This document shows positions 45,991-57,461 of a stretch of DNA of 64,000 nt, piece after piece (position 1 is the stretch's first letter; each line of letters starts with the position of its first letter). The stretch comes from Geosiphon pyriformis. Lineage: Eukaryota; Glomeromycota; Glomeromycetes; Archaeosporales; Geosiphonaceae. Under the pieces are notes generated by a model. The model did no database searches. It was not told the DNA's origin and saw nothing but the letters and a program-made list of their open reading frames with translations. The position numbers and the translations under genes are program-made. The stretch lies in NCBI GenBank assembly GCA_016748015.1, contig JAAOMT010000480.1, positions 807,428 through 871,427 on the forward strand. Reading direction: 5' to 3'.

Positions 45991-46511
45991 GCAAATTTTG
46001 CTAAAAAAATAGAAAAAAAGATAAAGTAATTAAAATTAAGTGGCTTATTATATTTATATTATATAGAAAATCAAAAATAAGAATAAGAAAAACAATTAAA
46101 AAAAAAAACTTAATATTTGAGTTTTACTTAGAAACTTATTAACAGTTTTTTATAAAACTTACTAATTTTTTTATTCTAGTTAATAAAACTCAATAGATAA
46201 AAATTTTTATCATAAACATTACAAAAAAACTTATCTATATTTCAAAAATTATTATTATTAGATATCTTAAAATAGAGCTAAAAAATATATTAATACTATA
46301 AAAAAATATAAATTTCTTAGAAATTATACTTTATTGTAAATTTACTTTAATAAATTAGCAACAATTATTAAAATACTATTAATTTACACTAGAAAAATTG
46401 ACTAAATTAAATATTAAAACAATAGATTCTAATTAGCAATAATAATTAAAAGCATTAATTTTAAAATACTATAATATATTTTTATAAAATAGTAAATTTA
46501 AAAGAATCAAT

Positions 46512-47340
46512 TTGGTTCAATACCAAATTTTTACTAAAAATACCAGACTTAAAAAACAATATACTTATTATATTTTATCAATAAACATAATTTTATCAAA
46601 AAAAAATTTAAAACATATTAAAAAAAAGAATAATTTAATTATTAATAAGTTTATAGTTTTTTTTAGTTGTTTTAGTAAAAAAAAAAACAGAAAAATTAGA
46701 TTTTGTGTTAACTATTACAAATTAAACAACAAAACAACCAAAAATTCATATCTAATACTGTTAATTAATAAAATTTTTGATATTTTTGAAGGAGCAAAAT
46801 GGTTTTCTATATTTAACTTGATTAGTAAATATTAGCAAGTAGAAATAAATCTAAAAAACAAGCACAAAACAATATTTACAATACAAAATAACAATTATAA
46901 ATTCAATATAATGCTATTTAAATTAATAAATACTTCTACAATATTTTAAAGACTAATAAATATAATTTATTTTAGAATTTTGTTACAATTAATTATTGTT
47001 TATTTGAATAATACAAATGTTTTCTTGTTAAAATTCATGATTATCTTCAATATTTATAACAAGTTTTTGAGAGATTAAAATATATTTAACTTAAATTAAA
47101 TTTAAAAAAATGTTTTTTAAGAAAAATAAATTAATATTTTTAGAATATGCAGTTAAAAAAAATAGAATAAAACCTGATTCATCAAAAATAAACAAAGTAA
47201 AAAATTTTTCTATATTTCAAAATGTTTTAAAAATTAGAAACCTTTTAAAACTTGTATCTTATTATTATTATTTTGTAAAAAAATTTTTAAATATTATTAA
47301 ATTTCTTAATTATTTACTATTTAAAATGTAAAATTTAAAT
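46512..47340 (+). pseudogene. Gypsy-3 reverse transcriptase remnant
   Basis: 46512-46835 is open: KNRKIRFCVNYYKLNNKTTK, LINKIFDIFEGAKWFSIFNL, ending at a TAG in place of the Trp of the YWQ motif, as in Gypsy-1. Then VEINLKNKHKTIFTIQ and, at about 47000, VYLNNTNVF, where YLDD has become YLNN. 47110-47331 covers the end of RT (FLEYAVKKNRIKPDSSKINK, KFLNIIKFLNYL). Confidence 0.85.
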
Positions 47341-47379
47341 AAACTAAAACATAACAAATAGTTTTTAAGTATCTTAGAC

Positions 47380-47970
47380 AAAAACTCATTAAATTATTAA
47401 TACTAATCTATTCAGATTTTAACAAAAAATTTATTTTGACCACAAATGTCTATAAAATTAGATATAAAACTATATTTTTACAAAAAAATATGCCAGATAA
47501 TTACAAATATTAATACTATATAATTATATTATCAAATACAAAAAAAATACAAAAAATATTAATACTAACTGTTTTTTAAGAATAAAACACATGTAAAAAT
47601 TATAAACCTATCTATTATAAAATTTTTAGTTAATATTTAAAAAATACTTAAACATATAATTATTCTACTCAAAAAATTTAATTAGAGTATTTGACAAAAC
47701 AATAAACAACCAATTAGAAAGTTTTATTAAAAAAACCAACAATATATTTTATTCAAAAGCAGTTACAGAATTTTCAAAACATTTGAAAACTATAACAATA
47801 TATTACTAAATTTAATTATAAATATAATAATAATTAACAGTATTAAACAACTTACCAACTTACAATTTTAAGAATTATAACAACAAGTTAATAATACAGT
47901 ATTAAATTACTATAGCAACTTAAAATTTAATGAAAAAATTAACTTTGATTTTAGTAGAGCTTAATTTTAA
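47380..47970 (+). pseudogene. Gypsy-3 RNase H stub joined to the extra ORF
   Basis: RNase H start is seen at about 47395-47480 (LILIYSDFNKKFILTTNVYK, Asp to Asn). From about 47590 the sequence matches the extra 3' ORF of Gypsy-1 instead: HVKIINLSIIKFLVN, later IRKFY and, at 47850-47960, KQLTNLQF*ELQQQVNNTVL and KINFDFSRA. Integrase (about 1.3 kb in Gypsy-1) is deleted between them. A purine run (AAAAGCAGAAAA) precedes the LTR. Confidence 0.6.
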
Positions 47971-47983
47971 AAGCAGAAAATAA

Positions 47984-48846
47984 TGTTATAGTTTAAGAAT
48001 TTAGCAAAAAAATTATAAAATAATATAAATTATTCAATTATAATATAGCACAATAATAATCTTAAAAAGTTAATAATTAACATAATAGTAATTATTATTT
48101 TATAATAGTAACAAGCACTAATTTACAATAATAACCAAAACCAATTAATAATAGCAGCAAACACTAAATTAAAATATTAAAAAAAAAGTATTATAATGTG
48201 TTTTTTTGTAAAACTACAAATATATATATATATAATAGTTTTAATATTAAAAAAAAAACAAATTATAAAACAAATTATAAAATAAGTTTATCTAACAATT
48301 TTTACTTTAATTATCTTTTAATTTTTACTTTTAAAATAAATATTTAAAATTTTTTTTAATTAAAAAGAAATAAAAAAATATTAAAAACTGAATTATTACA
48401 ATTTAAATTATAAAAAAATTACTTGTATTATTTATTAAATGAAACTATTATTCATCAGCTAAATTTTTTAGAAGAATAATCTCTAATTAAAATTATTTAT
48501 ATTATTATTAATTAATAAAAGTTTTATTGTAAAAATTAAAAAAAACACTAAAGACTATTAACATTCTATGTTTTTAAATTAAAAAAACACATTAAGCAAT
48601 TGCTAAAATAATCTCAAAAAAGATCTTAGACAGCAAATAAATTTCATTTTAGCTTCTGAAAAAGAATACATAAATACATATAACAATTAAAAATTGAGAA
48701 ATAACATATATTATGATATCAAAAAAAAGTTTTTAATATAATAATAATAATATTATACAAATAGAATTGAGGAATTTATAAGAGATTAATTGTAATTAAA
48801 ACGAAATATTAGCAATTAAAATAATTAAGAAAACTATTTTATAATA
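47984..48846 (+). repeat. Decayed LTR-2, 3' LTR of Gypsy-3
   Basis: TGTTATAGTTTAAGAATTTAGC to ACTATTTTATAATA. Aligns along its full length with the young LTR-2 at 18396, including the relic of the 23-bp array (about 48084-48175) and the TATATATATATA region. Preceded by a polypurine tract and the extra ORF, so it is the 3' LTR of the element to its left. This links the LTR-2 family to a gypsy element with dUTPase. Confidence 0.85.
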
Positions 48847-48869
48847 CTAGTTAATAATTTGTTAAAAAA

Positions 48870-49457
48870 ATACAATAAATACTTAACAATAAATTTATTT
48901 AAATATTAATAAGTTTTTGGGTTTTTTAATAGTTTTGGTAAAAAAAAACAAAAAAATACAATTTTGTATTAACTATTATTAATTAAATAATATTACAATT
49001 GGAGATATTTATTTATTACTATAAATTAATAACATAATAAATATTTTTAAAAAATTTAACTACTTTTTAATATTAAACTTAAAAAATAAATACTAATACA
49101 TTATAATAAATTTTAAAAACCATTCAAAAACAGTTTTTATTACATAAAAAAAATTATAAGTTTAATATAATATTTTTTAAATTATGTAAAATATTAATAA
49201 TATTTTAATAATTTATAAATATTATTTATAACAATCTGTAATTATCTATTTTAACAATTTTAATATTTAATTATTTATTATTCAAAACTTATTTAATTTA
49301 TTTGTAAGAAGTTTTTTAATAATTACAAAAAGCAGAATTGAAACCAAATATTAAAAAATGTTATTTTAAAAAACAAGTTTAGTTTTTTTGATTATATTAT
49401 TAATAGTATTACTGAAAGTTTTCTACTCTTTTTTGAATGTTGTTTATATTGTTTTGC
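48870..49457 (+). pseudogene. Gypsy RT fragment
   Basis: Reads in pieces as KKTKKYNFVLTIIN (family KKNGKxRFCVDYRKLN), then QKQFLLHKKNYKFNIIFFKL (TAFITxxGLYEFxVMPFGL), and at about 49330 KAELKPNIKKCYFKKQV (family KAGLKLNPxKCYF). It is separate from Gypsy-3, whose 3' LTR ends just before it. It is cut on the right by an LTR-3 copy. Confidence 0.75.
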
Positions 49458-50165
49458 TGTTAATTTTACTATTGATAAAAGTCAGTAAATTTTTAATAAG
49501 CTAATTTTTTCCTAAAGTATCTCTTTATATTTTGGATTATATATGCTATTGGCTTTATAATAAAATAGTTAATTCTGTTTCAATTATTTGTATAGTTATT
49601 TTGTAATAAAAATCGACTTTTTTACAAACAAATTTTGTTTGTAAGCTTTTCAAAATATGTGTAGTTACTTTGTAATAAAAGTTAACTCTTTTACAAAAAA
49701 ATTTTGTTTGTAAGCTTTTTAAAATATATATAGTTACTTGTTATAAAAGTTAACTCTTTTATAAAAAATTTTAACTATAGACTATTCAAAAATATAAAAA
49801 AAAATATAAAAATAAAAATAAACTTAAAAAAAAGAAATAAGAAAATATGTTAAGAAAGTTATTTCAAATTCAAATTTGAAAATTACTAATAATTATTGAA
49901 ATTAATAGCTAATTAATTTTAAAATGTTAATATAAAATAGTTAATTTTAAATAAAAATAATTAAGAATTTTTGTTTTTTAAAGTGAGTTTTTATTGGAAT
50001 TAATCTGTAAAAAAGATATTTAATAGAAAATTGATTCTAATTAAAATATATTTTTTTAAAAAGAAAAGCTTTTTTTTTATATAATTTATTATAATACTAT
50101 TTTATAATCTAGTATTTTTTTCAATTTGGTATACAATTTTTTTTGGTTAACTTAAAAGATATTTT
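49458..50165 (+). repeat. Partial LTR-3 with 69-bp tandem repeats
   Basis: Starts TGTTAATTTTACTATTG. Three units of about 69 bp follow (49593, 49662, 49731), each TAGTTA...TAATAAAA...TTTTGTTTGTAAGCTTTT...AAATAT. The rest follows LTR-3 to about 50165, where the last quarter is missing. Confidence 0.75.
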
Positions 50166-50699
50166 TTAAAGCTTAAAACCAATAGTTATTATTAAACAAA
50201 TTTCAAATATGAATATTTAATATTTAAAATTACTTTATATTTATTTTTTAAACTTTAATAAAAAAATTCACAAAAACAAATTAAAAATTATACAGAAAAT
50301 ACTAAAAAAAAATATTATAAAAACTTATATACCAAAAATAATTTCATTTTTTTTCATATTTTAATTTAATTTTTATAATAACTATTTCTTAAAACATTCA
50401 ATAATTATTTTAAAACTAATATTAGTTTTAAAAACACTTTAAATTATTTATAATAATTACAGAAAAAAAAAATTAATTAAATTTAAATAAAATCTGTTAT
50501 AATTTTAGTAGTAAATACATAAAATTATTATTTCTATAAAAAAAACAAAAAAATATTCTGAAGTTTATTTGTTAAAACTTTTAAAACAAGCTTTAAAAAA
50601 AATTTATTGTTTGTTTTTATTGATATTTTATTAAATATCACTATTTAACAAAAACTTTAATAGTGTTTTAATAAATAAAACAATAAATATTTCTACAGT
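50166..50699. other. AT-rich spacer, nothing recognised
   Basis: About 530 bases almost without G or C, no readable frame. At about 50700 the composition changes abruptly, marking the 5' end of LINE D. Confidence 0.65.
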
Positions 50700-50831
50700 A
50701 ATATAAAACTTTTTCTTTTGTTGATCACCTGACCACAATGAGAGCTTGGAGTTGTCGAAGAGATAGCCTTCCTTATCCTTTTTTCCTTTGTCCCTTTCAT
50801 TATTTTTTCAAACATACTTCTATTTGTGCCT

Positions 50832-52792
50832 ATGGATCCAGTGAACTCTTCTGCTGGTGCTTCGAGTTCAAGTTCGGCTGGGTTGGGGTCCCAATCTGGC
50901 AGCAAAAAAATTAAAGCATGCATTGAGAGTGTATACTTGCATAGTTCTTCATACAAAAAGACAAAGTTGCCTGGTATCTCTAGTGGTGTTGTGGACTTGT
51001 CAAACAGCTTGCTCTTGGTGGGTATGCTACATGGTGATGGTGTTAGACTGCAGAAATCTTGGGGAAGTGAGATAAATAGTAAGGAAGTGGGTATTAGTAA
51101 AGTGTCAGATGCCAAGAATTTGAAAAGCACAGTTGCTGAGGAGATGAGTTATATGGATCCCAATGCTTCTGAGACTAATGAAATAGAAAATGATGCAACT
51201 CTTAAGAAAACATGAACAAGAATCTTCATTTTGAAATGGCCACCAAAAGCAATTTTCTTCACAAGCATGAGTGACAACAATACTGAGTTGGTGCTTCTTG
51301 GGGCTAAATTTGCTGGATCCAATTGGCTGCTGCCTGTAATTTCATGTGTTTTAGAACGTTGTATTTTTGAACCAGTTAAATTGTTTGCCTTGGATGTAGA
51401 ATTGTTAAATGTGCCTGGAAAGACTAATAGTGATAAGTTGATTTCAATTAAGAAAATTTTTTATCATATTGATGGCTTTGGGGGTGCTTTAACTCCCTCA
51501 AAATTTCCTGGAATCATAAGATCAACCTTCACAAGTGAATCTAGTTTAAATAAGGCCAAATTAATGGTGATTAATAAAAAAGTTGTTGTTAACACTAATC
51601 TCAAAAAAGTAAACAGCTGTACAAATCAGAAGATAATTATCAAGGAGATCCCAGTAGATCTTCCCAGATCAGCAATTAAGGCAGTGTTTTCCAAGTTTGA
51701 TAAGATTGTTTCTGTTAAGTTGCAGCTTGTTGGTCTTTGGCAAAAAACCTGGTAGAATATGAATTATCTGAGATGGTTGATTTGGTCACAGTTAGATGGT
51801 CTGTGCTTGTGGAAAAAGATTCTGTTTGTGTGGCAAAGACAATTGGTGATAAACAATTGTGAGTATCCAGAGATCAGCATCAAACATTGCTTTACACTCT
51901 TCTAATTGGCACCACTGCTCATGATCTTTCTGGTCTGTTAGATTCATATAGTGGGAAGACCTGTGTCATTGGTTATAATCCAGTTATGTATGTTTACAAT
52001 AGGTGTGCTGTTATTTGTTTTGTTGATGAAGCATTCAAAGTGGCTGTTATTGGTTCGGCTCCAATCTTTAAAGGTGTGAGTTTGCATTGGGCTGGTTTTT
52101 CTCTGGTCTGTTGCACTGCGTGTAAACAGTTCAGTCATGTTTCTGGTGCCTGTTCTGTGGGTGAAAATTCTGGTGGTTGTGGCAAGCATGTGGTTACTTC
52201 TCAAAATTGGATTTGTCTGGCTAATATATATAGGAAAAAGCACACTTACATTTGCCGTTCAGTTTCTTTTAGTGGTAAAACATGGGCTTAGATTGCTGGC
52301 GATTCCCTCTTTTGTGTGACTTCTTCAGTTGCTTCTAGTGTTGGTTTGATTCTGGGTGTAAAACCTCTTTCAATGGCCTCTGAGTCTCTTGATATTTCTG
52401 ATTTGAGTAATTATTTGGCATCTTTGGAATGCTCTTTAGAGCTCTTAGCCAATCGAGTTTCCAGTATTGTGAAAAAACTGAGCTGTGTTGAATTGGTGCC
52501 ACTAATGCCTCTTTCTTGTGTTTCTTTTCTGGCTGTTTTTGCACCTGCAGGTTCAATTAAGGACTCAGATATGGCTCTGGATGATGGATCAACTTTGTTT
52601 GTCCCCTCTTTTTCTAGTGCTAATGAATCTGTTGTTGTTTTTAGTTCTAGCAGCTCAAAGGTTTTTATCTTTAAAGTAGGTGGTCTGGAATCTAAGATGT
52701 CTGCTCTGGAGACTTCTATCAGTTTGGTTCTGGTGAGATTAGATTATTTGTGTTCTAATTCGGGTTTTTCTAGTTGTCCTTTGTCTCAATGA
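50832..52792 (+). pseudogene. LINE D ORF1: RRM and CCHC nucleic-acid-binding protein
   Basis: I choose ATG 50832 (MDPVNSSAGASSSSS) over the upstream GTG 50826. The N-terminus is Ser/Gly-rich and polar. Middle: PGKTNSDKLISIKKIFYHI, FGGALTPSKFPGIIRSTF, then an RRM-like segment KIIIKEIPVDLPRSAIKAVF...FDKIVSVKLQLVGLWQK. A zinc knuckle lies at 52112-52153 (CTACKQFSHVSGAC, C-x2-C-x4-H-x4-C). The C-terminal part is probably coiled (LASLECSLELLANRVSSIVK, GGLESKMSALETSISLVLVR). Breaks: TGA 51213 (expected Arg), one-base deletion near 51741, TGA 51860 (expected Trp), TAG 52289 (expected Gln). Role in the family: RNA binding and RNP formation. Confidence 0.88.
52789..52792 (+). promoter_or_regulatory. 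ATGA overlap of ORF1 stop and ORF2 start
   Basis: ORF1 ends CAA TGA and ORF2 begins ATG AGC in the sequence CTCAATGAGC. The same TCTCAATGAG occurs in LINE C (minus strand, ATGA at 22608-22605). Such overlaps allow reinitiation by the terminating ribosome. That is known for some LINEs and inferred here. Confidence 0.7.
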
Positions 52793-53860
52793 GCGATTTG
52801 GTTTGGAAATTTGCAACATGCAATGTTCGAGGTATCAATGTTCTTACTAAGCAAGCAGACATTGTTTGTTGGCATGTGAGTTCTGGAAATATGGTTTTTT
52901 TTGTTACCAAAACAAAGTTGAGGTCCTCTGCTGGGCCATGGATCAAGAATAAGTTTGATGGGGTTCAGATTTTTACTTCTGGTTTGGATGTTGGTCATCT
53001 TGGTGCTGGTGTTGCTGTAATTATGAACAATTTTTTGGCACACCATGTTTCTAAGATTGATGAGATTTCTGGTCAGGTTGTCTCTGTGCAATTGTTGTTT
53101 AAAGACAAGCTCTCGGTGACTGTGCTTGGTTTGTATGCTGGTGCTTCTTCTGGTGTTCGTTTTAATAAGACGTTTAAGGTTAATTCTATCATTGCCAAGG
53201 CTGTTAATACTAGTACTTTTGTTATATTGGGTGAGAATTTCAATGAAAGCAGGTCTGGGAGGAGCATAAGTTTCAGGTTTTGCTTGGGTCTGGGTCTGGT
53301 TAATTCTTTTACTAACCATTATTTGGCTGGGGCATCTATGTAACACAATTTAAGAGGAGTTGAAAAGACTATTAATTACATTTTAGTTAGTGAAAACCTG
53401 TCTTCTGCTGTTGTTAAGCATTGTATTGGGCCTGTTTCTGAATTTTTTAATATGAATCACAGTGCTGTTATGGTGTTGGTTGGTTTGGATGAACTCTTAG
53501 ATGTTCGGTTAAATAGTTTGTACAAGCAGACTAACAAAGATTGTTGGAAGTTCAGGATTAAGGATGCAGATTTTGCCAAGTGAACTAAGTTTAAGAATTG
53601 TGTTTCGGCTAGGCTTTAGCTGGTCGGAGATCTCTTCTTTGATGCCCAAGCTGGTGGTGATTTGGATACTATGTGGACAATTTTGGAAAGAGAATTGGTT
53701 GTTTCAGCTGATGAGATTTTCTCGAGACATTGGTTTAGTAAATTTCAGTGCTCTAAAAATAGGCATTTTTCAAAGTTCTTTGGGTTGAGTTGTTCATTGC
53801 CAAGATTGTTAGTAAGATTTGTTCTGGTAACATGCTTGGAGTTAATTGTTTTGTAAGAAA
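52789..53860 (+). pseudogene. LINE D ORF2, APE endonuclease domain
   Basis: Starts MSDLVWKFATCNVRGINVLT (first conserved Asn present). FVTKTKLRSS corresponds to the usual ETK, so the catalytic Glu is Lys. VILGENFNES corresponds to GDFN, so Asp is Asn. EFFNMNHSAVMVL corresponds to the final Asp-His pair, Asp to Asn. Stops: TAA 53341, TGA 53581 (expected Trp), TAG 53617. A frameshift near 53785 moves ORF2 into the frame used to its end. The enzyme would nick the target DNA. Confidence 0.88.
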
Positions 53861-55980
53861 ATGGTCCACTTTGAATAGGGCCAAAGCTTGTATTTTCTCT
53901 AACTTGATCATCTTGGGTGAGAATAGTGTGGTTCTTCTCAAACACTTGTCATTAGTTCACAAAGAGTATAGGAGATCAAAAATGTTTGAGTCAAGATTGG
54001 CTGAAGAGACATTTATTTGGAATGCTATAGACAAGTGCATGAAGAGTTTTGTTTCTAATAAGGATGGCATAATCAGAAGTGTTTTGGACCAGTTTTTTTA
54101 CAAGGTGGTCCTTGACCATTTGGTGGTTGATGGTGACTTGGTTTTGGAGCCCAAAGAAGTGAAATCTAAGATAGATGAAATCATAATAGGATGGACAAGA
54201 GTGTGCACTGTACCTCTATTGTTGCCTGATCATTGGGTTCACCAGTACATGCCATTAGATTATGTAAGAGACAAGGCTTTTTCTGGTGTTATGAAAGAGA
54301 TTGGTATGAAGGAGTTGCTTCTGGTGGTGGGTGGTCTGCCTGATGGCAAAGCCACTGGTCTGTCTGGTATTCCTAATAAACTGTAAAAGCATAGTGGTAA
54401 GGTGGCTTTAAGTTGTCTGTTGACTTTGTTGAATGGTTGCTTGTCTGCTGGCAGGGTGTCTGTTTCTTGACAAAAGGCTTGGGTGTCAATAATTTCTAAG
54501 CCATATGATTGGGATGATGTTCTTACAAACATGCATCCTATTGCTCTGATTAAAACTGCCAGGAAAATTCTTTCTAAGGTTTTGTGTAATCAGATTTCAT
54601 TTGCGTGTAGTAAGTTTGATGTTCTCCATGGTGACAATTTTTCAGTATTGAAGGGCATGTCTATACAGTCTCTGGTGTTTGCTGTTAGAGCGGTTGTAGA
54701 GAATGCTCTTGAAAAGAATAGGGAACTTTGGCTGGTCCTACAGAACATGCAAAAAGCATATAATTTTGTTGGATGGCATCATTTGAGGGCTAACTTACAG
54801 AAAATTAAGATGTGTGACAAGTTCATTGAATTTTTTGGTAATATACACAAAAATAGATTCAACAAGGTGATGACTAATTTTGGTCTCTCTGATGGTTATC
54901 ATGTTTGTGATGATTTAAATCAAGGTGAAGTCTTCTTACTACTTTTGTGGAGAATTTTTTATGATCCACTTCTATGTGAAGTCAAGAAACATGAACAGTT
55001 TTTTGGATACTAGATATGTTCCAAGTTTGTTTCAAAATCAGGTCAGATTGAGAGCAGTAGTGAGTTGTCTTCTTATTTTATGGCTGGTGCTTTCATTAAT
55101 GATGGGAACTGTCAAGCTGCTACTCAGAATATTTTGGACATTGCAAATAAGTTTTTTGTTGTCAATAAAATATTCATCAACAATGAAAAAACTGTGGCCA
55201 TTCCAATTAATTTGGGTATTAAAGTTGCTTCTTTGAATATTAGTGGTCTGCCTATTTTGATAGCCAAGAAGAGTGAAGCTCATCATTATTTGGGGATTTT
55301 TTTGTCTACTGAGGAACTTTCAAAGCTGAGTGTGACCAAGGCTCATTCTGATGTTCATTTCTTTGCTAATGTGGTTTTTAAGAAGGCTATTACTAATAAA
55401 CAGTTTTTGTATTTGGTGTCAGCCGTCTTGCAGCCTATTGTTAACTATTGCACTTAGTTCAGTTTTGTTTTGTTGAATATTTGCTGCAAATAGGATGTAA
55501 TATTGAGAAAGGGTCTTAAGTTCAAGACTGGTTTATCTTGTGATTTCCCCAGTGAGGCTCTGTGTTATCCATCTTTATATGGTCTGAAGTTTTTTGAGCA
55601 GATGCAGTCTGAAGGGAAGTTGGCTGCCTTGATTTCATTTTCCAATTCTTCCAGAGTGCTTGGCCAATTGTTTGAGCACAGGTGTCTCAATTTGCAGGTT
55701 CTGGTGTGGTCTCCTTTGAACCCTTTGCAGTTTCCTGTTAAGTTGCATGTTAGTCCTGTGAACAATTTTTTGGCTGGTGTGATTAAGATTCTGTTGTGCA
55801 ATAAGTTGTCTTTGTTGAACAGCTTGCCCAACACATTTTGCAGTCCTGGTAGTTTTTCTGTGTCTTCTATTCTGGGAAGTTCTCTGCACTTCAATTCTGT
55901 TCATTCATTAATGCATTTTGGTGTGGCTTTTGGTAATAGGTTGTTTGATAGAAAGAGATGTGTTATGAGTTGAGTAACTT
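53790..55980 (+). pseudogene. LINE D ORF2, reverse transcriptase and linker
   Basis: Open blocks 53790-54386, 54483-55013, 55065-55457 and 55503-55973 are in one frame. Motifs: GGLPDGKATGLSGIPNKL; SKPYDWDDVLTNMHPIALIK; motif A LVLQNMQKAYNFV, where both Asp of LQDM..KAYDxV are Asn; motif B CDDLNQGEVF; motif C AGAFINDGN, where FVDD has become FIND; then KTVAIPINLGIK and HHYLGIFLSTEELS. After RT comes a long linker (LHVSPVNNFLAGVIKILLCN). Stops between blocks fall on expected Trp/Gln/Arg (for example 54384, 55014, 55455). Confidence 0.9.
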
Positions 55981-56159
55981 TTAGACACTAGCAGAAATTG
56001 GATCCAAGAGGTTCTGTTTCTTACTGGTTTAGGGTTGTGTCTGATTTTCTTTGTAGGGCTGGCGTCTTATTGGCCGGTTCTGTAAAGTCTACTTGTATTA
56101 ATGGTTTGAACATTCTGAATTCTGAAAATTTTTCTGAGATTCTTGGTGGGTTGCATAAG

Positions 56160-56670
56160 ATCTGATCTGACTTGTTTGAGATTTTTACGGATGGCTCATT
56201 AAAAAATTTTGGTCATGCTGATGTTGCCAGTGGTGTGGCTGCTTATTTTTCTGCTATTGATTTGAGTATTGGTGTTAGGGTTCATGGTCTGTTGTCTTCT
56301 ACTATGGCCAAACTGCAAGCCATTGCTTTGTTTTTGAAGTGTGTTCTGTCTTCTTGTACAGTGGTCGTGCATACTAATAGCCAGATGGCTATTAATACGT
56401 GCATTTCTGAAATGTCATTGTCTGCACCTAATTTTTGCTCCTCTTGTTGGTTGGAAAAACGCCAAATTTTTAATTTGATTCACAAGAAGAATTTTTTTGT
56501 ATGGTGGGTTAAGGTTAAAGAACATTCTGGAATTTTTGGCAATGTTAAAGCTGATGCTGCTGTTGATGATGCTGCTTTTTTTTATTTGTCTTTGCCTGTC
56601 AGTGTTTGGAAGCAATTTTTGGTAGCTGAGAGCACATCAGTATCTGGCAACACTCATCATTTTGTTTGAG
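56160..56670 (+). pseudogene. LINE D ORF2, RNase H domain
   Basis: Open at 56172-56669. FEIFTDGSLKNFG keeps the first Asp. TMAKLQAIALFLK has Lys for the catalytic Glu of AELQA. VVHTNSQMAINTC has Asn for Asp of TDSQ. NVKADAAVDDAA keeps the last Asp. It is preceded by a TGA at 56163 and followed by a TGA at 56667. Confidence 0.87.
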
Positions 56671-57461
56671 ATTTGTATAGATCTGTTTGTTGTGCACAAT
56701 GGGAAGCAGGTCTTGGCTGTAATGTGATTTCTGAGATGCTAATTAAGACTGTAGATTGGGGTGCTACTGCTAAGGTGTGACATCCTGATTTGCATATGCT
56801 TGTTGGTTTTACTAGTCAGAAGTCTTCTTGTCTTTGTACATATCTGATGAAAGCTGTGCATCGACAGCTTTCTGTGGCAGTTAGAAAACGGTTATATGAT
56901 AGGTTTTACTCTGGTGTGCTATGCTTACTGTGTCATGAGGTGGAGTTACCACATTTTCACATGTTCTCATAATGTAGAGATTTGTGGGGAAGTTCTGGCT
57001 GTGGCATCTGTGGATTGGCTTTCCATGGTTGGTTCTTGTGGCTCATTGCCTTCTGCTGTTTTGTGATCTCTTGGTCAGTGTTCTGTGGATGTTGAATTGT
57101 ATTCAGTCTTGTGTAAGAAGTTTGTGCTAAGGGAATAGTGTGCTGAAGCTGTGGGGATTTTTGATGATAGAAAGGAGGCTATTGGTGCTGTGGTTGGCTT
57201 TGTGGGCATTTAGTTAAGTTATATTGCTCTAAAGTTTGGTTGGCGAGGTTAGCGTTTAGGGTGAGAATGAAGAAAGCTGGTTTGGTTGGGGATGACAGTT
57301 TGTTTTTAGGTTTGTCTCACTGCTTGGGTTCTTTGTTGTTCAATAAGGTGGTAAGAATGCTTGGTGTTGCTGGCTCTTTTGCTGTTAGTTTTGGCCGTCG
57401 CAGGTCTTATCTCTTTTTCTCTGGTTTGGATAGTAGTCCGTGTGTTAGTATTGGTGTGTAG
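56671..57461 (+). pseudogene. LINE D ORF2, zinc-binding C-terminal domain
   Basis: 56790-56972 reads LMKAVHRQLSVAVRKRLYDR and CLLCHEVELPHFHMF, the zinc-binding motif seen intact in LINEs E and F. A small frameshift scrambles the last Cys. 57240-57461 is the end of ORF2 (FRVRMKKAGLVGDDSLF, FNKVVRMLGVAGSF), with the TAG at 57459-57461 followed at once by the 3' tail. Confidence 0.85.

Larger units (their letters stand above)
43101..47983 (+). mobile_element. Gypsy-3: heavily decayed Ty3/gypsy internal region
   Basis: Order of readable parts: protease (about 43440-43780), an LTR-3 insertion, protease tail (about 44690-44900), dUTPase traces (about 45620-45990), RT (46512-47330), RNase H trace (47395-47540), extra ORF (about 47580-47970), then a 3' LTR of family LTR-2 at 47984. 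Integrase is missing. Gln-, Trp- and Arg-position stops are everywhere. The element resembles Gypsy-1 in gene content but belongs to the LTR-2 family. Confidence 0.8.

Noticed and set aside
50693-51130. Minus-strand open frame of 145 codons, and others antisense to LINE D such as 52786-53346 (186 codons)
   Set aside because: They overlap recognisable ORF1 and ORF2 domains on the plus strand, have no motif of their own, and arise because a G/T-rich coding strand has few stops on its complement.
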